Made by a program: the position numbers and the translations under genes. The notes below the pieces were generated by a model. It was given only the letters and a program-made list of their open reading frames with translations, searched no databases and had not been told where the DNA came from. A DNA stretch of 64,000 nucleotides from Cantharellus purpuraceus (Eukaryota; Basidiomycota; Agaricomycetes; Cantharellales; Hydnaceae). This document shows positions 1 to 11,174 of the stretch, in pieces (the stretch's first letter is position 1; the number at the start of each line of letters is the position of its first letter). Location: the NCBI GenBank assembly GCA_025174535.1, contig JALBUN010000034.1, positions 766,001-830,000 of the forward strand, given 5' to 3'.

Positions 1-715
1 AGTTGACGTGATAGACCACCATTCACGCCACCCGTCTCTGACTCTCGATTGAGCTCAGGCCACTTGATAGCTTCTGAGGGGACATCGTATTGGTTTCCTC
101 TGTCTATACAGCAGAAGACTCACCGTCAGGATCATCCAGGTCAGAGAACCGCTTCCGTGTAAGCTTCCAAACAATGAACCCAATGATGGCAAGAGCAGCA
201 ATGCCGCCTGCAACGGAAAGACCTATAATGGTGCCGGAGGAAATATTGGTGCTGCCACTATCGGAAGAAGCCGGGGCCGATGGAGAGGCGGGCGGTGTGG
301 TCGAAGGCGTGGCCGAAACAATGACTGTAACCGGGGAGCCCTGTGCGTTCGTGGAGGTGATTGCAGTGGTCGTATCCGACGCGACAGATGAGGATGACAA
401 TGGAGACAATGGAGAAGAGCTAACAGATGAGCTTGTAGACACTGTCGGCGCGGATGTTGCCGAGGTGGGAGGCGTAGACGTAGACGTCGGTGTTGAGGAA
501 GGAGGGGTGCTCGATGCCACTGTCGTCGCAACAGGGTTGGTCGAGGCCGGTTGCGATGCACTGGCAGAGGAAGCTTGTGCAGGAGACGATTGTGCTTGAG
601 TGGTCCCTGGTTGGCTGATGGTGACTCCCCCCTGCCTGCGAATAACGTAAAGAGGTGTAGATGCAAAAACGGAGGTGATCATGAGGAACGAGTGTGCGAC
701 GGTATATTTGCGCAT
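1..715 (-). CDS. Mid2-like single-pass membrane protein, 3' end cut by window edge
   Basis: The start at 715 gives a short signal peptide ending near VFASTPLYV. It is followed by about 110 residues almost wholly Ser, Thr, Pro and Ala, which would be heavily O-mannosylated, then one membrane helix (GTIIGLSVAGGIAALAIIGFIV) and a basic stop-transfer KLTRKR. An upstream in-frame ATG at 763 would bury the signal peptide, so I prefer 715. A GT-AG intron at 74-123 moves the frame from DDPD into EAIKWPELNRES in the exon at 1-73, and the gene runs off the left edge. That acidic and IKWPEL tail is, from memory, usual for basidiomycete proteins of this shape. Such proteins sit in the plasma membrane with the Ser/Thr stalk in the wall and may sense wall stress. 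That role is inferred from architecture only. Confidence 0.7.
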
Positions 716-1078
716 GGTTGAGAGAACGGGGGTCGTAGTAGTCGTGAAAAGACAAGAGTTCAATTAGCGTCCGCGAGTGATCGCTGGCTGCGCAGCTTTG
801 TGGCTCAAATTTCACAGCAGCAGGCGGTCTTTCAGCCCGAATCTATGGTATGCATTGCATTTTGACCCAATTGTCGACAAACTTTAAAATTCTGGAAGTC
901 GGATTGAAGCCCTTCAAATTTCAAACTTATGCATTGTTGATCACAGTAACCTACATACTCTCACTACGAGGCAGTGCCTGCCGTTGTTCCCGTCGGACCA
1001 AGTTTGATCTGTCTACCTAGCGTGAGTACGTTCCTGTGTAGATCTAATACTAGACGCACTGATGTGCCTCCCTCAGGT
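716..1078. promoter_or_regulatory. Divergent intergenic region with likely 5' UTR intron of TAN1
   Basis: This 363-base stretch separates two genes read in opposite directions and should hold both promoters. A donor-like GTGAGT at about 1022 and an acceptor CCTCAG at about 1075 lie just before the TAN1 ATG, so the TAN1 leader probably carries an intron. No other gene is evident here. Confidence 0.4.
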
Positions 1079-2296
1079 ATGTCACAGCAAGGTAGCAAGC
1101 GCAAGGCTGAGAGCCAGAGTGGTCAGAGAAAGCGTGCGGTTAGCGATGCAAGGTCCCATGTCCATATATCTCAGGTTGATTTATTTCATAGAACTACGTT
1201 CCATCTCGGAACAACATTGAAGGTCCTGGTGTTTGGGCGACCTGTGACAAAGGGCGAGAGAAGAATGCGATCGGTGAGCTATACGATCTGTTTGAAGCGG
1301 TGCGCCGCCAATCCTTTTGCCTCCTTACTGGTGTATCTGACATTTCGTGTCAGTAGATAGCAGAGGAGCTATGGCCCACAGCAGAGTCACAGGCGCCGCA
1401 AGAGGACAATGACGATCTAGCTGATAATCTTGAATGCCAAATCTTGAAAGAAGTCGAAGGGCTAAAGAGGTCGAGATTAGAGAAGAGGTTTGGTACGTCA
1501 GAGCTGTGTCTACACCATTCAACATACTAACAGCAGTGCGTTGAATTAGCTAACTGTCGTACGGGGACACCATGTGGTAGGGCCCCTTCTACATGCCGCC
1601 ATAGACAAAGATCAACCCTTTCTGTCTAGTTGTTTTTATTTCCTGTAAACCGCCTGTTGACCCCGTGAAGCTAGTAATCTACCATCTTGAAAACGTCGAA
1701 CGTACGGGTGTTACGAGAACCAAGTGAGTTCTTGGTCGCGTACTTTACCCAAGTCATAACCATCGTGATCGCCATCGTTAGGCATGTTCTTCGACTTGCC
1801 CCCGTATCTGCTTCTTGTGTTGCAAGCACGCCCGAGATCTTTGTACTTGCCAAAAGACTCATTCCATCAGCTTTTGCAGCCCTTCCCGAGAAATCTGACG
1901 GCTCACGGAAATATCATGTGAGTATCAAATCTGTTCGCAAGGATACTTACTGTCTGACTTTCAAACCTTCAGTACAAGTTAGAGCTGACGTTTCGCCACC
2001 ACGACAAGATTAAGAAGCCAGAATTGATTTCGCTGCTCGCAAATTGCGTGCCTTCAGATGCCGGCCACAGTGTGGACTTGGAACAACCGGAAGTCGTCAT
2101 ACTTGTGCAAGTACTGAAGGTTGGTGGTTGCATTTACTTTCTTTAGAGCTCACTGCTCACCTCTCTTTAGACAGTGTGCGGCATCAGTGTGGTGCAGCAT
2201 TACGAGAGATTCAAGCGATTCAATGTTGTACAAGTCGGAGAATTGGCAAGACGCGACGAGGAGTTGTCGGAAAAAGTCGCCACCGCTGAGTACTGA
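1079..2296 (+). CDS. TAN1: THUMP-domain tRNA acetylation adaptor TAN1
   Basis: TAN1 (human THUMPD1) binds tRNA and helps the acetyltransferase Kre33/NAT10 make N4-acetylcytidine at position 12 of tRNA-Ser and tRNA-Leu. About seven exons join in phase. They give a basic KRKAE...QRKRA start, then GPGVWATCDKGREKNAIGEL, the family's hallmark N-terminal motif. Next come the block VVFISCKPPVDPVKL and the C-terminal THUMP domain, which ends with VCGISVVQHYERFKRFNV. First exon is 1079-1138 and its intron 1139-1191. The final exon ends EKVATAEY and stop. The product is about 300 residues, normal for the family. TAN1 is non-catalytic in the known system. I am sure of the family; individual intron borders could shift by a few bases. 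Confidence 0.88.
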
Positions 2297-2629
2297 TCAG
2301 CCAAAACAGATGAAATACGAGTCTTGCTATAACAAGGGGATTGAAGTTCACCCGAAACAATTATATACAGACTTTACATACAGCAGCAGTATGTACTGCG
2401 GCGTTATGATTTGAATCCCCTGTGTAGCTTTACTAAAGTTATTCAAGTTGGTGCTGTAGTTGGTAGGGTAGGGTAGTTTAATGGATAGAATAATCTTTCT
2501 CGTTGGCTTAGTGTACATGCTCGCAGATGTTGCCATGTACTCGCATGTGCCGCGGGACCAATCACAATTACTACTAAATCCACGCGAACTCTTTCTTAAC
2601 TTTGCCTATACCATTGCCCAGCCGTCAGG
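2297..2629. other. Intergenic, TAN1 to CAP2
   Basis: This 333-base tandem spacer should carry the TAN1 3' end and the CAP2 promoter. The only pattern seen is a short run of GGTAG units near 2461-2474. I see no gene. Confidence 0.4.
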
Positions 2630-3654
2630 ATGGGGGACTTACTAGACAGCATGCTTGATCTGATGAGGCGGCTTCCACCCACTCATGTTGAGGAGAACGT
2701 TGCTCGTCTTGTTGCCATCTGTCCAGACTATGCGGACGACCTTCTTGGCAGTGTCGACCAGCCTCTCAAACTCATGACGGATAGAGCAACAGGAAAAGAT
2801 TACCTCGCATGCGACTACAACCGCGATGGAGACTCTTACAGGTACGTTTATTGGCTTTGGTCTTCTGCTGATATGAATTATCCAATAAATAATAGGTCAC
2901 CGTGGTCGAACGAATACGACCCTCCATTAGATGATGGCACCGTCCCCTCCTCGAAACTACGGAAATTGGAGATCACTGCAAACGAAGCGTTTGATACATA
3001 TCGAGAGATGTGGGTGCCGATCTTAGTATTGACGCTTCGTCCTCTTCAAGCCTATCTACCGAATCAGGTACTACGAAGGTGGTGTTTCTTCGGTTTTTCT
3101 TTGGGATTTAGATGATGGAGGGTTTGCTGGAGTGGTTTTGTTGAAGAAAGGTTCGACACGACCATTACACAACTTGTCAATTTCAGTCACTAACGCGCTG
3201 CAGTGCTGAATCCTAGCGATTCTTCCCAGCCTTCTGGGTCATGGGACTCTATTCATGTTTTCGAGGCTGCAGAGAGAGGGCGACAAGCGCATTATAAACT
3301 CACGAGCACGATTATGCTGCAACTAGTGACAACAGGAGATGATGCTGGCGAAGTAAATCTAAGCGGAAGTATGACTCGACAGGTACGTTGCATTAAATCC
3401 TGATTCCGTATGCATTGAAAACTTTACTTCAAAAGCATGAGCATGATGCTCCTCTGACCGACGTGTCGTCGCATATTACAAACACTGGACGAATGATTGA
3501 AGACATGGAAATCAAGATGCGCAATCTACTGCAAGAGGTTTATTTCGGGAAAACCAGAGATGTCGTCAGCGAGCTGAGGAGCCAGGAGAGTCTTGAGCGG
3601 GCGAGAAAGCAAAGAGAAGTACAAAGAGAGCTGGTAGGTCTCATGAAGCGGTGA
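2630..3654 (+). CDS. CAP2: F-actin-capping protein subunit beta
   Basis: CAP2 pairs with the alpha subunit CAP1 to cap barbed ends of actin filaments at patches and hyphal tips. Five exons (2630-2841, 2896-3009, 3068-3150, 3204-3382, 3436-3654) join to 268 residues, the usual size. Landmarks in order are [78 protein letters not shown] and the C-terminal [20 protein letters not shown]. All are close to the conserved CapZ-beta sequence. The basic C-terminal helix ([14 protein letters not shown]) is the actin-binding tentacle region. The gene converges on the cyclophilin gene with only 36 bases between stop codons, so the transcripts probably overlap. Confidence 0.95.
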
Positions 3655-3690
3655 AGACAGACGAGTTATATGCATACAATACGTTGGGAG

Positions 3691-4545
3691 TCACCGTAAT
3701 TTGGCATCGGCGATCGGATTCGCATGGATCGTGAACTATATGACCAGCCTCAATAGTTGTAATACAAAGATGATCGATAATGATATCTTACATTTAACAG
3801 TGTGATTTCTTGCAAGGGGCGGTTCTTTTCGTTCACTGGCACCCTTTCCATTGCATCAAGTGTTAAATCAGCACCATCAATAACCCTGTGCATTAGTAAG
3901 TTGACAGCTGATGAATGGTTTTGCAACGACTTGCTTCCCGAGTATGGTGTACTTTCCGTCGAGGTGGCTTTGTTTTGCATATGTGATGAAAAACTGGCTT
4001 TTGTTCGTGTCAAGCCCTGCGTTGGCCATAGCCACCACACCACGCGCATTGAACTTATATCTAGGTAAGAGTAGCAATAGATATGAGAAACCTATGCTGA
4101 CTTTTAACGTTGATCGGACTTCGTCTGCAAAAGGCTTGCCCCAGATCGACTGGCCGCCCTTTCCGGTGCCACTTGGATCACCGCCCTGAATCATGAAGCC
4201 TTTGATGTTCCTGATGAAAAATACGTAGCTATCTCTCATGGGAATAAAAACAAAATCGTACCTGTGAAAGATAGTATTGTCATAATACTTGCTAGCGCAT
4301 AGCGCTAGAAAATTCTGCGATTGTAAGTCTAGGGGCTCTGAAAGGCTAACTGAAGAAACGCTCACTTCCGCAGCTTTTGGAACGGCTTCGCAAAAAATCT
4401 CGATCTTAGAGGCGAAATATTCAAGTGATATTATAATGGTGAATCTCTGAACGCACTTTGAGATCACCAAGGGAAGTGTGAAGGGTCACAGACTGTTGAT
4501 ATGGGGTTAGAAAATTCAGAATAACAAGTTATTCCATCATACCAT
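3691..4545 (-). CDS. CYP10: Cyclophilin-type peptidyl-prolyl isomerase, PPIL3/Cyp10 type
   Basis: This is a single-domain cyclophilin of the PPIL3 group, which catalyses cis-trans prolyl isomerisation and in other organisms is linked to the spliceosome. The spliced protein has [57 protein letters not shown], the active-site region [21 protein letters not shown], and ends [13 protein letters not shown]. The catalytic arginine is the R of IFHR. Length (about 165 residues) fits. The start needs care: the ATG at 4543-4545 is followed at once by GTATG, and coding resumes at 4492 after an intron at 4493-4542. The first coding exon is therefore the start codon alone. The last join, which skips an in-frame run-on of the previous exon, restores the conserved THANP tail. 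Confidence 0.9.
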
Positions 4546-4667
4546 GAAAGAGGCTTGAACGTAACTTAAACTAGTAAGAATGAAGAACCTGGGACGTGAT
4601 GTCAGTGACGGTGAAACACGCCCACAAGTGACAACAACCAGACCCCAACAAGCCACACGAATCGTCG
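4546..4667. promoter_or_regulatory. Compact divergent promoter, CYP10 / NUP49
   Basis: Only 122 bases lie between the two oppositely directed start codons, so the upstream elements of both genes must be shared or overlapping. I see no recognisable binding site. Confidence 0.4.
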
Positions 4668-6469
4668 ATGGCTTTCGCGACAAAGTGAGGAATACACAAT
4701 TGCTTTTCCATGTAGGACGTGCCGTACCATTAACGATGTTTCCTGCAGTCCCTCTGCCTTCGGAATCAAGCCTGCGACGACTGGTGGCGCGTTTGGTGCT
4801 CAGTCAACGCAAGCCTCGGGTTCAAATCCTAGTCCAAGTCCATTCGGAGCCTTTGGCGGTTCATCATCGCAACAACCTGCTCAGCAGCAACCTTCATTAT
4901 TTGGAGGGTCAACACCAGGCCAGAATCAAAGCCAACCTCAGGGTCAGAGTCAGCCCAGCATATTTGGACAACAGCAGCAGCCGCAGTCTTCTGGCGGACT
5001 ATTCGGATCCTCGCAACCTACTCAGAGTGGTTTTGGCAGCTGGGGACAGAATAATCAGCAGCAGAACCAGCAACAGTTACCAACAGGGTTTAGTACGGGA
5101 GGCAATATTTTTGGTAATCCAAGTGGTCAGCAACAGAACCAACAGCAGCCATCAACAGGATTCGGAACAAGCAATATCTTTGGAAATACCAATGGCCAGC
5201 AGCAGGACCAGCAGCAGCCATCGACAACAGGGTTTGGTACGGGAGGCAGTATTTTTGGAAATACTGGAGGTTCTCAGCAGACCCAACAGCAGCCACCAAC
5301 TGGGCTGGGTTTGGGTGGCAGCATCTTTGGCAATCCTGGAGGTCAACAGCAGCAGCAGGGTGGCAGCTTGTGGGGAAGCACCGCCGTCTCAAACACTGCC
5401 CAGTCAATTACCAGTCAATTCTCGTGAGTCAGACGTCTCCGATTCCCTATGTGTGTTGAGTTGTTATTAGTGGGGTATTGGGTGCATCACAGCAACAAGC
5501 ACCGCCTGTGCTTACACGGACGACTAGGTTCAATGATTTGCCCGAACAAGTCCAAAAGACACTGGAGAGCATTGAGTGCTACCTCTTAGTTTCCAAGGTT
5601 GCCTTAAGGAACTCATATTTGCGCGTCTAGTGCCTACATACAAGGTCGAATTCAGATCAGTAGTGAGCTGAAGGCGCGCTCCCTGGATGAAGCCCCCACA
5701 AAAGGGGCAGAATTAATCCGCAAAGTCCATAATGTGTGGTATTTTTCTTTCTATTACGACACTCTTCATCCTCACTGATGCTTGAGCTACTGGAAGGATC
5801 TTGTAAATACCATGAGTACATTACAAGCTGATAAAGGCATCGCCGAAGAGCTCCGATCAAAAGTGGACGAGAGCGTGCAGGACACAATTATCACGACCAG
5901 AATCATGGACGGTTTCAGAAATCCTCAACAAAATGGGGCATATCTCAAAAACCATGCCAACTTTCCACTTGAGTGAGTATCTACGATGTCAATATACTTG
6001 TTGGGAACTGGTGTGCTTCGGAAAGATTTTTCACCAGGGCTGCCGATGAGATTCGACAAAAATTACAATGGTACAAAACAACCATCGAAGTAAGACCGTT
6101 TGTCCTACTAGTTTTATAAACCACCAACACGTTCTACTCAGCAAATCGAAAGAAGGCTGGCCTCGGCTCAAAACGCGATGCAGTATAATCCACAAGGTAA
6201 CAACTTTGTTGTTCAAAGGTAAACCATGTATTGACATGGCATTGGCAGCTATCACAGCCACCCTACAAGCACAGAATTCGACATTTATAGCGCTGGCAGG
6301 CAAGACAGCTGAATTGGACGCAGAATTGCTAAAGATTAAATCCATATACCGTGAATTGTGGAGAACACACACAGGGAGTGCAAGGGATCCCTTTAATGAA
6401 TTTGACAGACGATCAGGGGACGGAGGTAGGATGTTGAATGGAATTGGCTCCCTAAATTTAAGTAGATAG
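4668..6469 (+). CDS. NUP49: FG nucleoporin NUP49 (p58/p45 family)
   Basis: NUP49 belongs to the Nsp1-Nup57-Nup49 complex lining the central channel of the nuclear pore, where FG repeats bind transport receptors. A short first exon (4668-4684, MAFAT plus two bases) joins at 4749 to a Gln/Gly/Ser-rich domain with many FG-type repeats (FGAFGG, SLFGGS, SIFGQ, NIFGN, SLWGS). The C-terminal half starts FNDLPEQVQKTLESIE and is alpha-helical coiled coil. It includes SSELKARSLDEAPTKGAELI, RIMDGFRNPQQNGAYL and AADEIRQKLQWYKTTIEQIE, which match the Nup49/p58 trimerisation region. The protein ends IGSLNLSR. Several short introns break the C-terminal half. The start is chosen because splicing from it opens the FG frame; another ATG at 4580 lies in a different frame. 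Confidence 0.88.
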
Positions 6470-6488
6470 AACGACAGGATCTGCGACG

Positions 6489-7619
6489 CTATTCTCCATA
6501 AAACATATTTCTGAGTAACAATGACTCGAAAGCGTCGTTTCCTTTGCGCATGAGCTCTAAGTCATTTGGCACTGTCCATGAGAGCGTTTCCTGTTTTCTT
6601 GTTGCAACAAAAATGAACAAAGTGCTCTCATCCAGGTCTCCGAAACGTTCCCAATGCAGAGAGGGATATGATCTTCGACGAACCAAGACCTCTGAGAAGT
6701 TGAACCACGTGCCAAATGCAGCCCAGAAGGGCGTTTCTTTTGAAAGGCTACGTATCATATCTGGTTGTCAGATAGTGAATCGTTGGCTTCAGTTTCCTCA
6801 TTCGACAAAGTGGCGTACACGAGATGATAATCTCCACAGGACGTGCAGCAGTTGAAAATGGTGGGGATGACAGTTGTAGCAGAGAGCGAAGCAAAGGAGC
6901 GAACAGCTCAGGAAAATACACCTTGATAAAGCAAACTCAGGGGCTGGTAGGAAGGCGACATGACGGCACATACTGACCAAGTCACTGCACACGATATGCG
7001 ACAAGAGGGTTTCAGAGGAGTCAGATCTACCAGAGAGGTCTCTGTATGTGAGTTTATCTGCAAGTCGCAATGCATGATCCGGATTACCCCATTCTAAAGG
7101 TTGAACGACAAGATTCACGGAAGTTAAGTCAGCAGTGTTGTGAAATTCACTTAAACAATTGCGCTCCAGCAGAGGGCAGACAGCATCGAGGTCCGTTAAA
7201 ACAAGGGTTTTGGGTGCATGTTCATATCCCCCATGTTTTGAAGAAAGTATTCGAGCCATTTTCAAGCCCAAGAAGCCGTTTCCAGCGCCCAGTTCGACCA
7301 CCGCGCCCTTGTGATGATCACGGATTGAGCTTTGGGGATCAAATTCAAACTCAAGGAGGGTCGTTGGTTCCAAATAAATCATCATAGCATATGCAGCTTC
7401 CCTGTTGATACTAGTGAGTGCGAATAAGGCTCGGATATGGGTTCAGTACCAAATTCTGCCAGCGATACCATAAGTCTCAATATCACTGCACTGCGAAGCT
7501 ACAAGGCGATCATTGTCCGAATATATGTGGTTGTAGGACAAGGCTTTGACCAAAAAACGCAAAGATGAACTTGGCTGGGACGCGCAAATGGAGAGGTTGG
7601 CTGGGAAGTTGGGGTCCAT
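6489..7619 (-). CDS. SAM-dependent protein-lysine methyltransferase (Methyltransf_16/EFM type)
   Basis: This is a class I methyltransferase of the family that trimethylates lysines on elongation factors and chaperones (METTL21 and EFM proteins). Exon 1 starts MDPNFPANLSI and joins to YGIAGRIWEAAYAM. Then come the SAM-binding motif I VVELGAGNGFLGLKMA, the acidic loop LVLTDLDAVCPLLERN, and PLEWGNPDHAL. Splicing at about 6812 gives ISYMIRSLSKETPFWAAFGT, the (S/D)Y..RS.KE pattern typical of the family. The protein ends FESLLLRNMFYGE. The stop lies 19 bases from the NUP49 stop, convergent. I cannot say which elongation factor or other protein it modifies, so no symbol is given. Confidence 0.78.
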
Positions 7620-7736
7620 AGAGAACGCTTATGTCATCGATAGTGAGAGTGCTCGACTTTCACATGTGCCGGTTCAGACCGACGCAGTCCGACCGAAAGA
7701 AGAGTCCGCCCAATCCTGCTGACTCTCTTTCACTCC
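7620..7736. promoter_or_regulatory. Compact divergent promoter, methyltransferase / ANT1
   Basis: The two start codons face away from each other across 117 bases, so both genes share this short control region. No specific element is recognised. Confidence 0.4.
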
Positions 7737-9053
7737 ATGGTCGCAGCATCGAAACCAGTCGAGCAGTTGACTCCGTTCGGCCATGCGTTGGCGGGAGCAC
7801 TGGGTGGCGTCTTCAGTAATGCGTGAGTTGTATGCTCATCACTCTTTACATCCTTCATGTCGTCCTTCTAGCATCGTCTATCCCCTAGACACGTGAGTTC
7901 TTTATTTTCTTTCATGTGCGTTGACTTATTCTGTGTAAGTGTCAAGACTCGCATACAAGCCGCTTCGTCTTCGACCAAGGATGAAAAGGGGAAGGGTAAA
8001 GGCTCTCGCTCGGCGCAACTATCGATTGTCAAGCTTCTATTGAAGATCATGCGTGAGGAGGGTGTTTTCGGCTTTTACAAGGGTTTCGGAGCCAGCATGC
8101 TTAACACATTCTCTCAGCGCAAGTATTTTGCTTCCTGTGCATTGATGCTTCTAACCACCATAACAGAATATGCCTATTTCTTTTTCTACAGTTTCGTCCG
8201 AAATACTTACTTGAAGCGGCTCAAGCGCTCCTTGGAAGCCGGCTCCAATGCGCCCATTATCTCTACGGCCATGGAGCTCATTCTGGGCGCAATAGCAGGG
8301 GCACTCGCCCAGATATTCACCATTCCGGTTGCTGTCATTGCTACGCGTCAGCAAGTCGGTCGTTCTAAAAAGAAACAAGACTCACTCCCACAGCCCCTCC
8401 ACACGAAGCAGGTAAACGATGATGATTCTTTCATCGGCGTGGGCAGAGAAATTGTTCGTGAAGAGGGCATTGGTGGCCTTTGGTTAGGCATCAAACCGGG
8501 ATTAGTGCTCACAGTCAACCCTGCGATTACTTATGGGGTTTTTGAACGCGTCAAAGGGTTGGCCCTGCTTGGCAGCACGAACACCAAACTTTCCCCGTGG
8601 CAGTCGTTTGTTGTCGGGGCGTCCTCGAAAACACTCGCTACTATTGTACGATAGGTGGACTCTTCTAAATTTCAAGTCCGCAGCTAAATTCGTTCACAGG
8701 TAACGTACCCCTATATCATGGCCAAAGTGCGAGTTCAAGCCCGGTCAACACAAGACGATGGTTTAGATGAAGCGGAGAAAGGCTCTGCGCCTCGGAAACC
8801 CAAATACAAGGGTGCCTTGGACGTGTTGGCTAAAGTCTGGCAAGCTGAAGGGTTTCTCGGATGGTATCAGGTATGCAGCCCCCTTTTTTCACGCAAACTC
8901 GTATATAACTCTATGCAATTTCAGGGCATGGGCGCTCAAATCATAAAAGCGGTGTTATCGCAGGCCTTACTGTTTATGTCTAAAGATCAGTTCGAGCAAT
9001 ATGCTCTTGTCATCTTAACATTATGGAGACGAACCATCCAGCAACGTCGTTAG
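7737..9053 (+). CDS. ANT1: Peroxisomal adenine nucleotide carrier (ANT1/PMP47 type)
   Basis: This mitochondrial-carrier-family protein is of the kind that sits in the peroxisomal membrane and imports ATP for fatty-acid activation. The start MVAASKPVEQLTPFGHALAG matches this subfamily. Three carrier repeats are visible. The first has the signature PLDTVKTRIQ, the second PVAVIATRQQ and the third PYIMAKVRVQ. The repeats end in GVFGFYKGFGASML, GIGGLWLGIKPGLVL and GFLGWYQGMGAQIIK. The variant second signature is usual for peroxisomal members. At least five introns are needed; a donor next to YPLDT and another before YPYIM restore the signatures exactly. Loops between helices are rich in Lys and Asp (SSSTKDEKGKGKG, EAEKGSAPRKPKYKG). 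Assignment to peroxisome rather than mitochondrion rests on overall similarity. Confidence 0.82.
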
Positions 9054-9255
9054 ATCCTCCTATAGAACATGTACGAATATTACTCGTCGTATTGGCTGAC
9101 AATGGCTATTTTATAAGCCTAATCACGCACGTGACTTCTATCTTCTATGATGCCAACATTCTTGTTGCGTGGACCTGATGTACGGTGAACTTTTTTATAA
9201 TGCATAGCGTATGTGTCGCTGATGGCTGTTGGGCTGTGCAATATGAGACATAACT

Positions 9256-10890
9256 ATGCGAGTGTGGCATTTGATGACGTCCGCCTGCGTTCCAGTTGTC
9301 CCCAGTCCAAAGGCTATGCCGCATTATGAGAAAGTCTACCGACCTACTTATGTTAGAGCCGACGTGACACAGTACGTGACCATTGTCCTGATGCGTGCCG
9401 CTTGCAAAGATGTTTCAAAGGATCAGCTCCCTAAGGCCCTACGACCCGAAGTTATTGAAACAAACGTCGTACCTTCACCCGAAGAATGCGATTTAATCCG
9501 CAGTTCTCTTATCCCATTTTACGCTGGGAGATGCTCGGTAATTGACGCCCAAATATATCAGACTCAAGCACACCTGGAGGCTCTGTTATATGAGCGACAA
9601 GGATATCGGGAAGATCTCGATGCCCATAGAGCAGCGCTCTCGCCCATACGTCGCGTCGTACCAGACGTTCTACTGGAAATCTTTCATCACTGCCAAAGTC
9701 AAGCTGCGGATGCACCGATGCGCCTCAAAGGTGTGTGTCGGAAGTGGCGTGAGCTTGTGCTCTCCACGCCGACGCTATGGACGATGGTGTCTCTATGTGA
9801 CATCATGCCAGCCCCCAGGCTGGTACCGTTTGCACGAGCATGCGCAGCGTATTCTCGATCTTGCTCAATCAAAGTGGCAGTGACCGTCAAATCTATGCAT
9901 CGCCGACAAACAGCCTTGCTGCTTCGCCAGGCAATATCCGAAGCTTTGACAATCCTTGTACGCCACTTTCACCGATGGCAGGCTTTTGAAGTGTGTCTGG
10001 ACAGAACATTTACACTTGACCAATGCCCTGCATTGCCAGAACATGGTCCGCTTTTAGAGGTGTTGGTTCTGAGGACTGAACACTCAGCATCACTGCCGTT
10101 TTCATTCCTTCCAAGTCTTCGTGACATCACACTGTTCACCACATTAACGGAACCTCAAAGTCTCACATTCTTACTACGGTCTACCCAGTTACGCAATTTG
10201 TCTATTGGCGGCCAAACCAGCCTGCTCACCTTGAAGGACTGCTGGACCATTCTTTCTAATTGCACGGAAATCGAAACTTTCCACGTTACGACTGTAAGCT
10301 TGGATACCAGATTGGTTGTGGAACCCAAGGGAGAAATAACGCTGCCACGTTTGCGAGAATTCCGCATTGGACCATCTACACCAGACCCAACTTCACTGAT
10401 AAACTGCATCAAGACACCGACGTTACAGCGATTGCAATTATGCTTGGACACCAGAAGGGATTTTGACTCGTTTTGTGTCCAACGCTTGGTGCGGGAATGT
10501 CGACCACCATTGACAACTCTGTACCTCACCAACATGGATGGTGCAATAGTAGCAGCATTGCTACCACTCCTGCCACACTTGGCAAGCCTTTCGTTGACTC
10601 ATCCCAACTCCCCGGCCCATGTTATGAATCGTCTAATAGAGCAGGATGCGGCCGGGCAATTTGTCTGCCCCATGCTGGTGTACTTCATGCTCTCCATGTG
10701 CTCGTTCGCTGGGGAACATTTAGTTCGCTTGGCAAGAGAACGGCGGAGGGCCGCAGGTGGGCTGAGAGTCCTGTTAGATGGTTTGGGGCAAGATAAAGCT
10801 AGGAAAGATGTGGGCTTGACGATCAAGCTTTCCATGGTAGATCCGTTCACGGACAAAGAGTTGGAGGAACTGCATGACCTGGTGACCTAG
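9256..10890 (+). CDS. F-box-like domain protein, single exon
   Basis: This is a 544-residue intronless reading frame. After about 110 residues comes a coiled stretch (EALLYERQGYREDLDAHRAA), then an F-box-like motif: LSPIRRVVPDVLLEIFHHC followed by MRLKGVCRKWRELVLSTPTL. This is the common mushroom F-box arrangement, in which the domain would bind Skp1 of an SCF ubiquitin ligase. The C-terminal 350 residues are Leu-rich with irregular leucine-rich repeats (LLEVLVLRTEH, LRNLSIGGQTSLLTL, LASLSLTHPN), the presumed substrate-binding part. A later start at MPHYEKVYRPTY (9319) is also possible. This family is hugely expanded in Agaricomycetes, and no target can be inferred. Confidence 0.8.
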   Translation: MRVWHLMTSACVPVVPSPKAMPHYEKVYRPTYVRADVTQYVTIVLMRAACKDVSKDQLPKALRPEVIETNVVPSPEECDLIRSSLIPFYAGRCSVIDAQIYQTQAHLEALLYERQGYREDLDAHRAALSPIRRVVPDVLLEIFHHCQSQAADAPMRLKGVCRKWRELVLSTPTLWTMVSLCDIMPAPRLVPFARACAAYSRSCSIKVAVTVKSMHRRQTALLLRQAISEALTILVRHFHRWQAFEVCLDRTFTLDQCPALPEHGPLLEVLVLRTEHSASLPFSFLPSLRDITLFTTLTEPQSLTFLLRSTQLRNLSIGGQTSLLTLKDCWTILSNCTEIETFHVTTVSLDTRLVVEPKGEITLPRLREFRIGPSTPDPTSLINCIKTPTLQRLQLCLDTRRDFDSFCVQRLVRECRPPLTTLYLTNMDGAIVAALLPLLPHLASLSLTHPNSPAHVMNRLIEQDAAGQFVCPMLVYFMLSMCSFAGEHLVRLARERRRAAGGLRVLLDGLGQDKARKDVGLTIKLSMVDPFTDKELEELHDLVT

Positions 10891-11174
10891 ATTGTGCTCG
10901 AGCTTGATGGCTCTCCCGCTAGGGATGGTTGTATAGTCGTATCATGAGAATTTAGCTGCAGGGGTAACGATGACTTTCGGAAGGCAGTATGTGCATGAGC
11001 GAAGCAGTACCGGAATAGCTTCAGCTCCGCGGCAAGGGCGGCTGGAATAACAGCGGATGCGCGTCATAGACGCCTCTTGCCGGCACTTATTACTGTAACG
11101 ACTGTTCACGACATCATTCACGACATTGCAATTCTTCACTTTGACTCTCATCGCCGTCGTCGTCGTCGTCAACA

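Noticed and set aside
4820..4840. GGTTCAAATCC resembling a tRNA B box
   Set aside because: It lies within the NUP49 coding exon and no cloverleaf can be drawn around it.
4580..5470. A 296-codon frame over the NUP49 repeat region
   Set aside because: It is the wrong frame of the FG-repeat exon; the FG frame with the MAFAT first exon fits NUP49.
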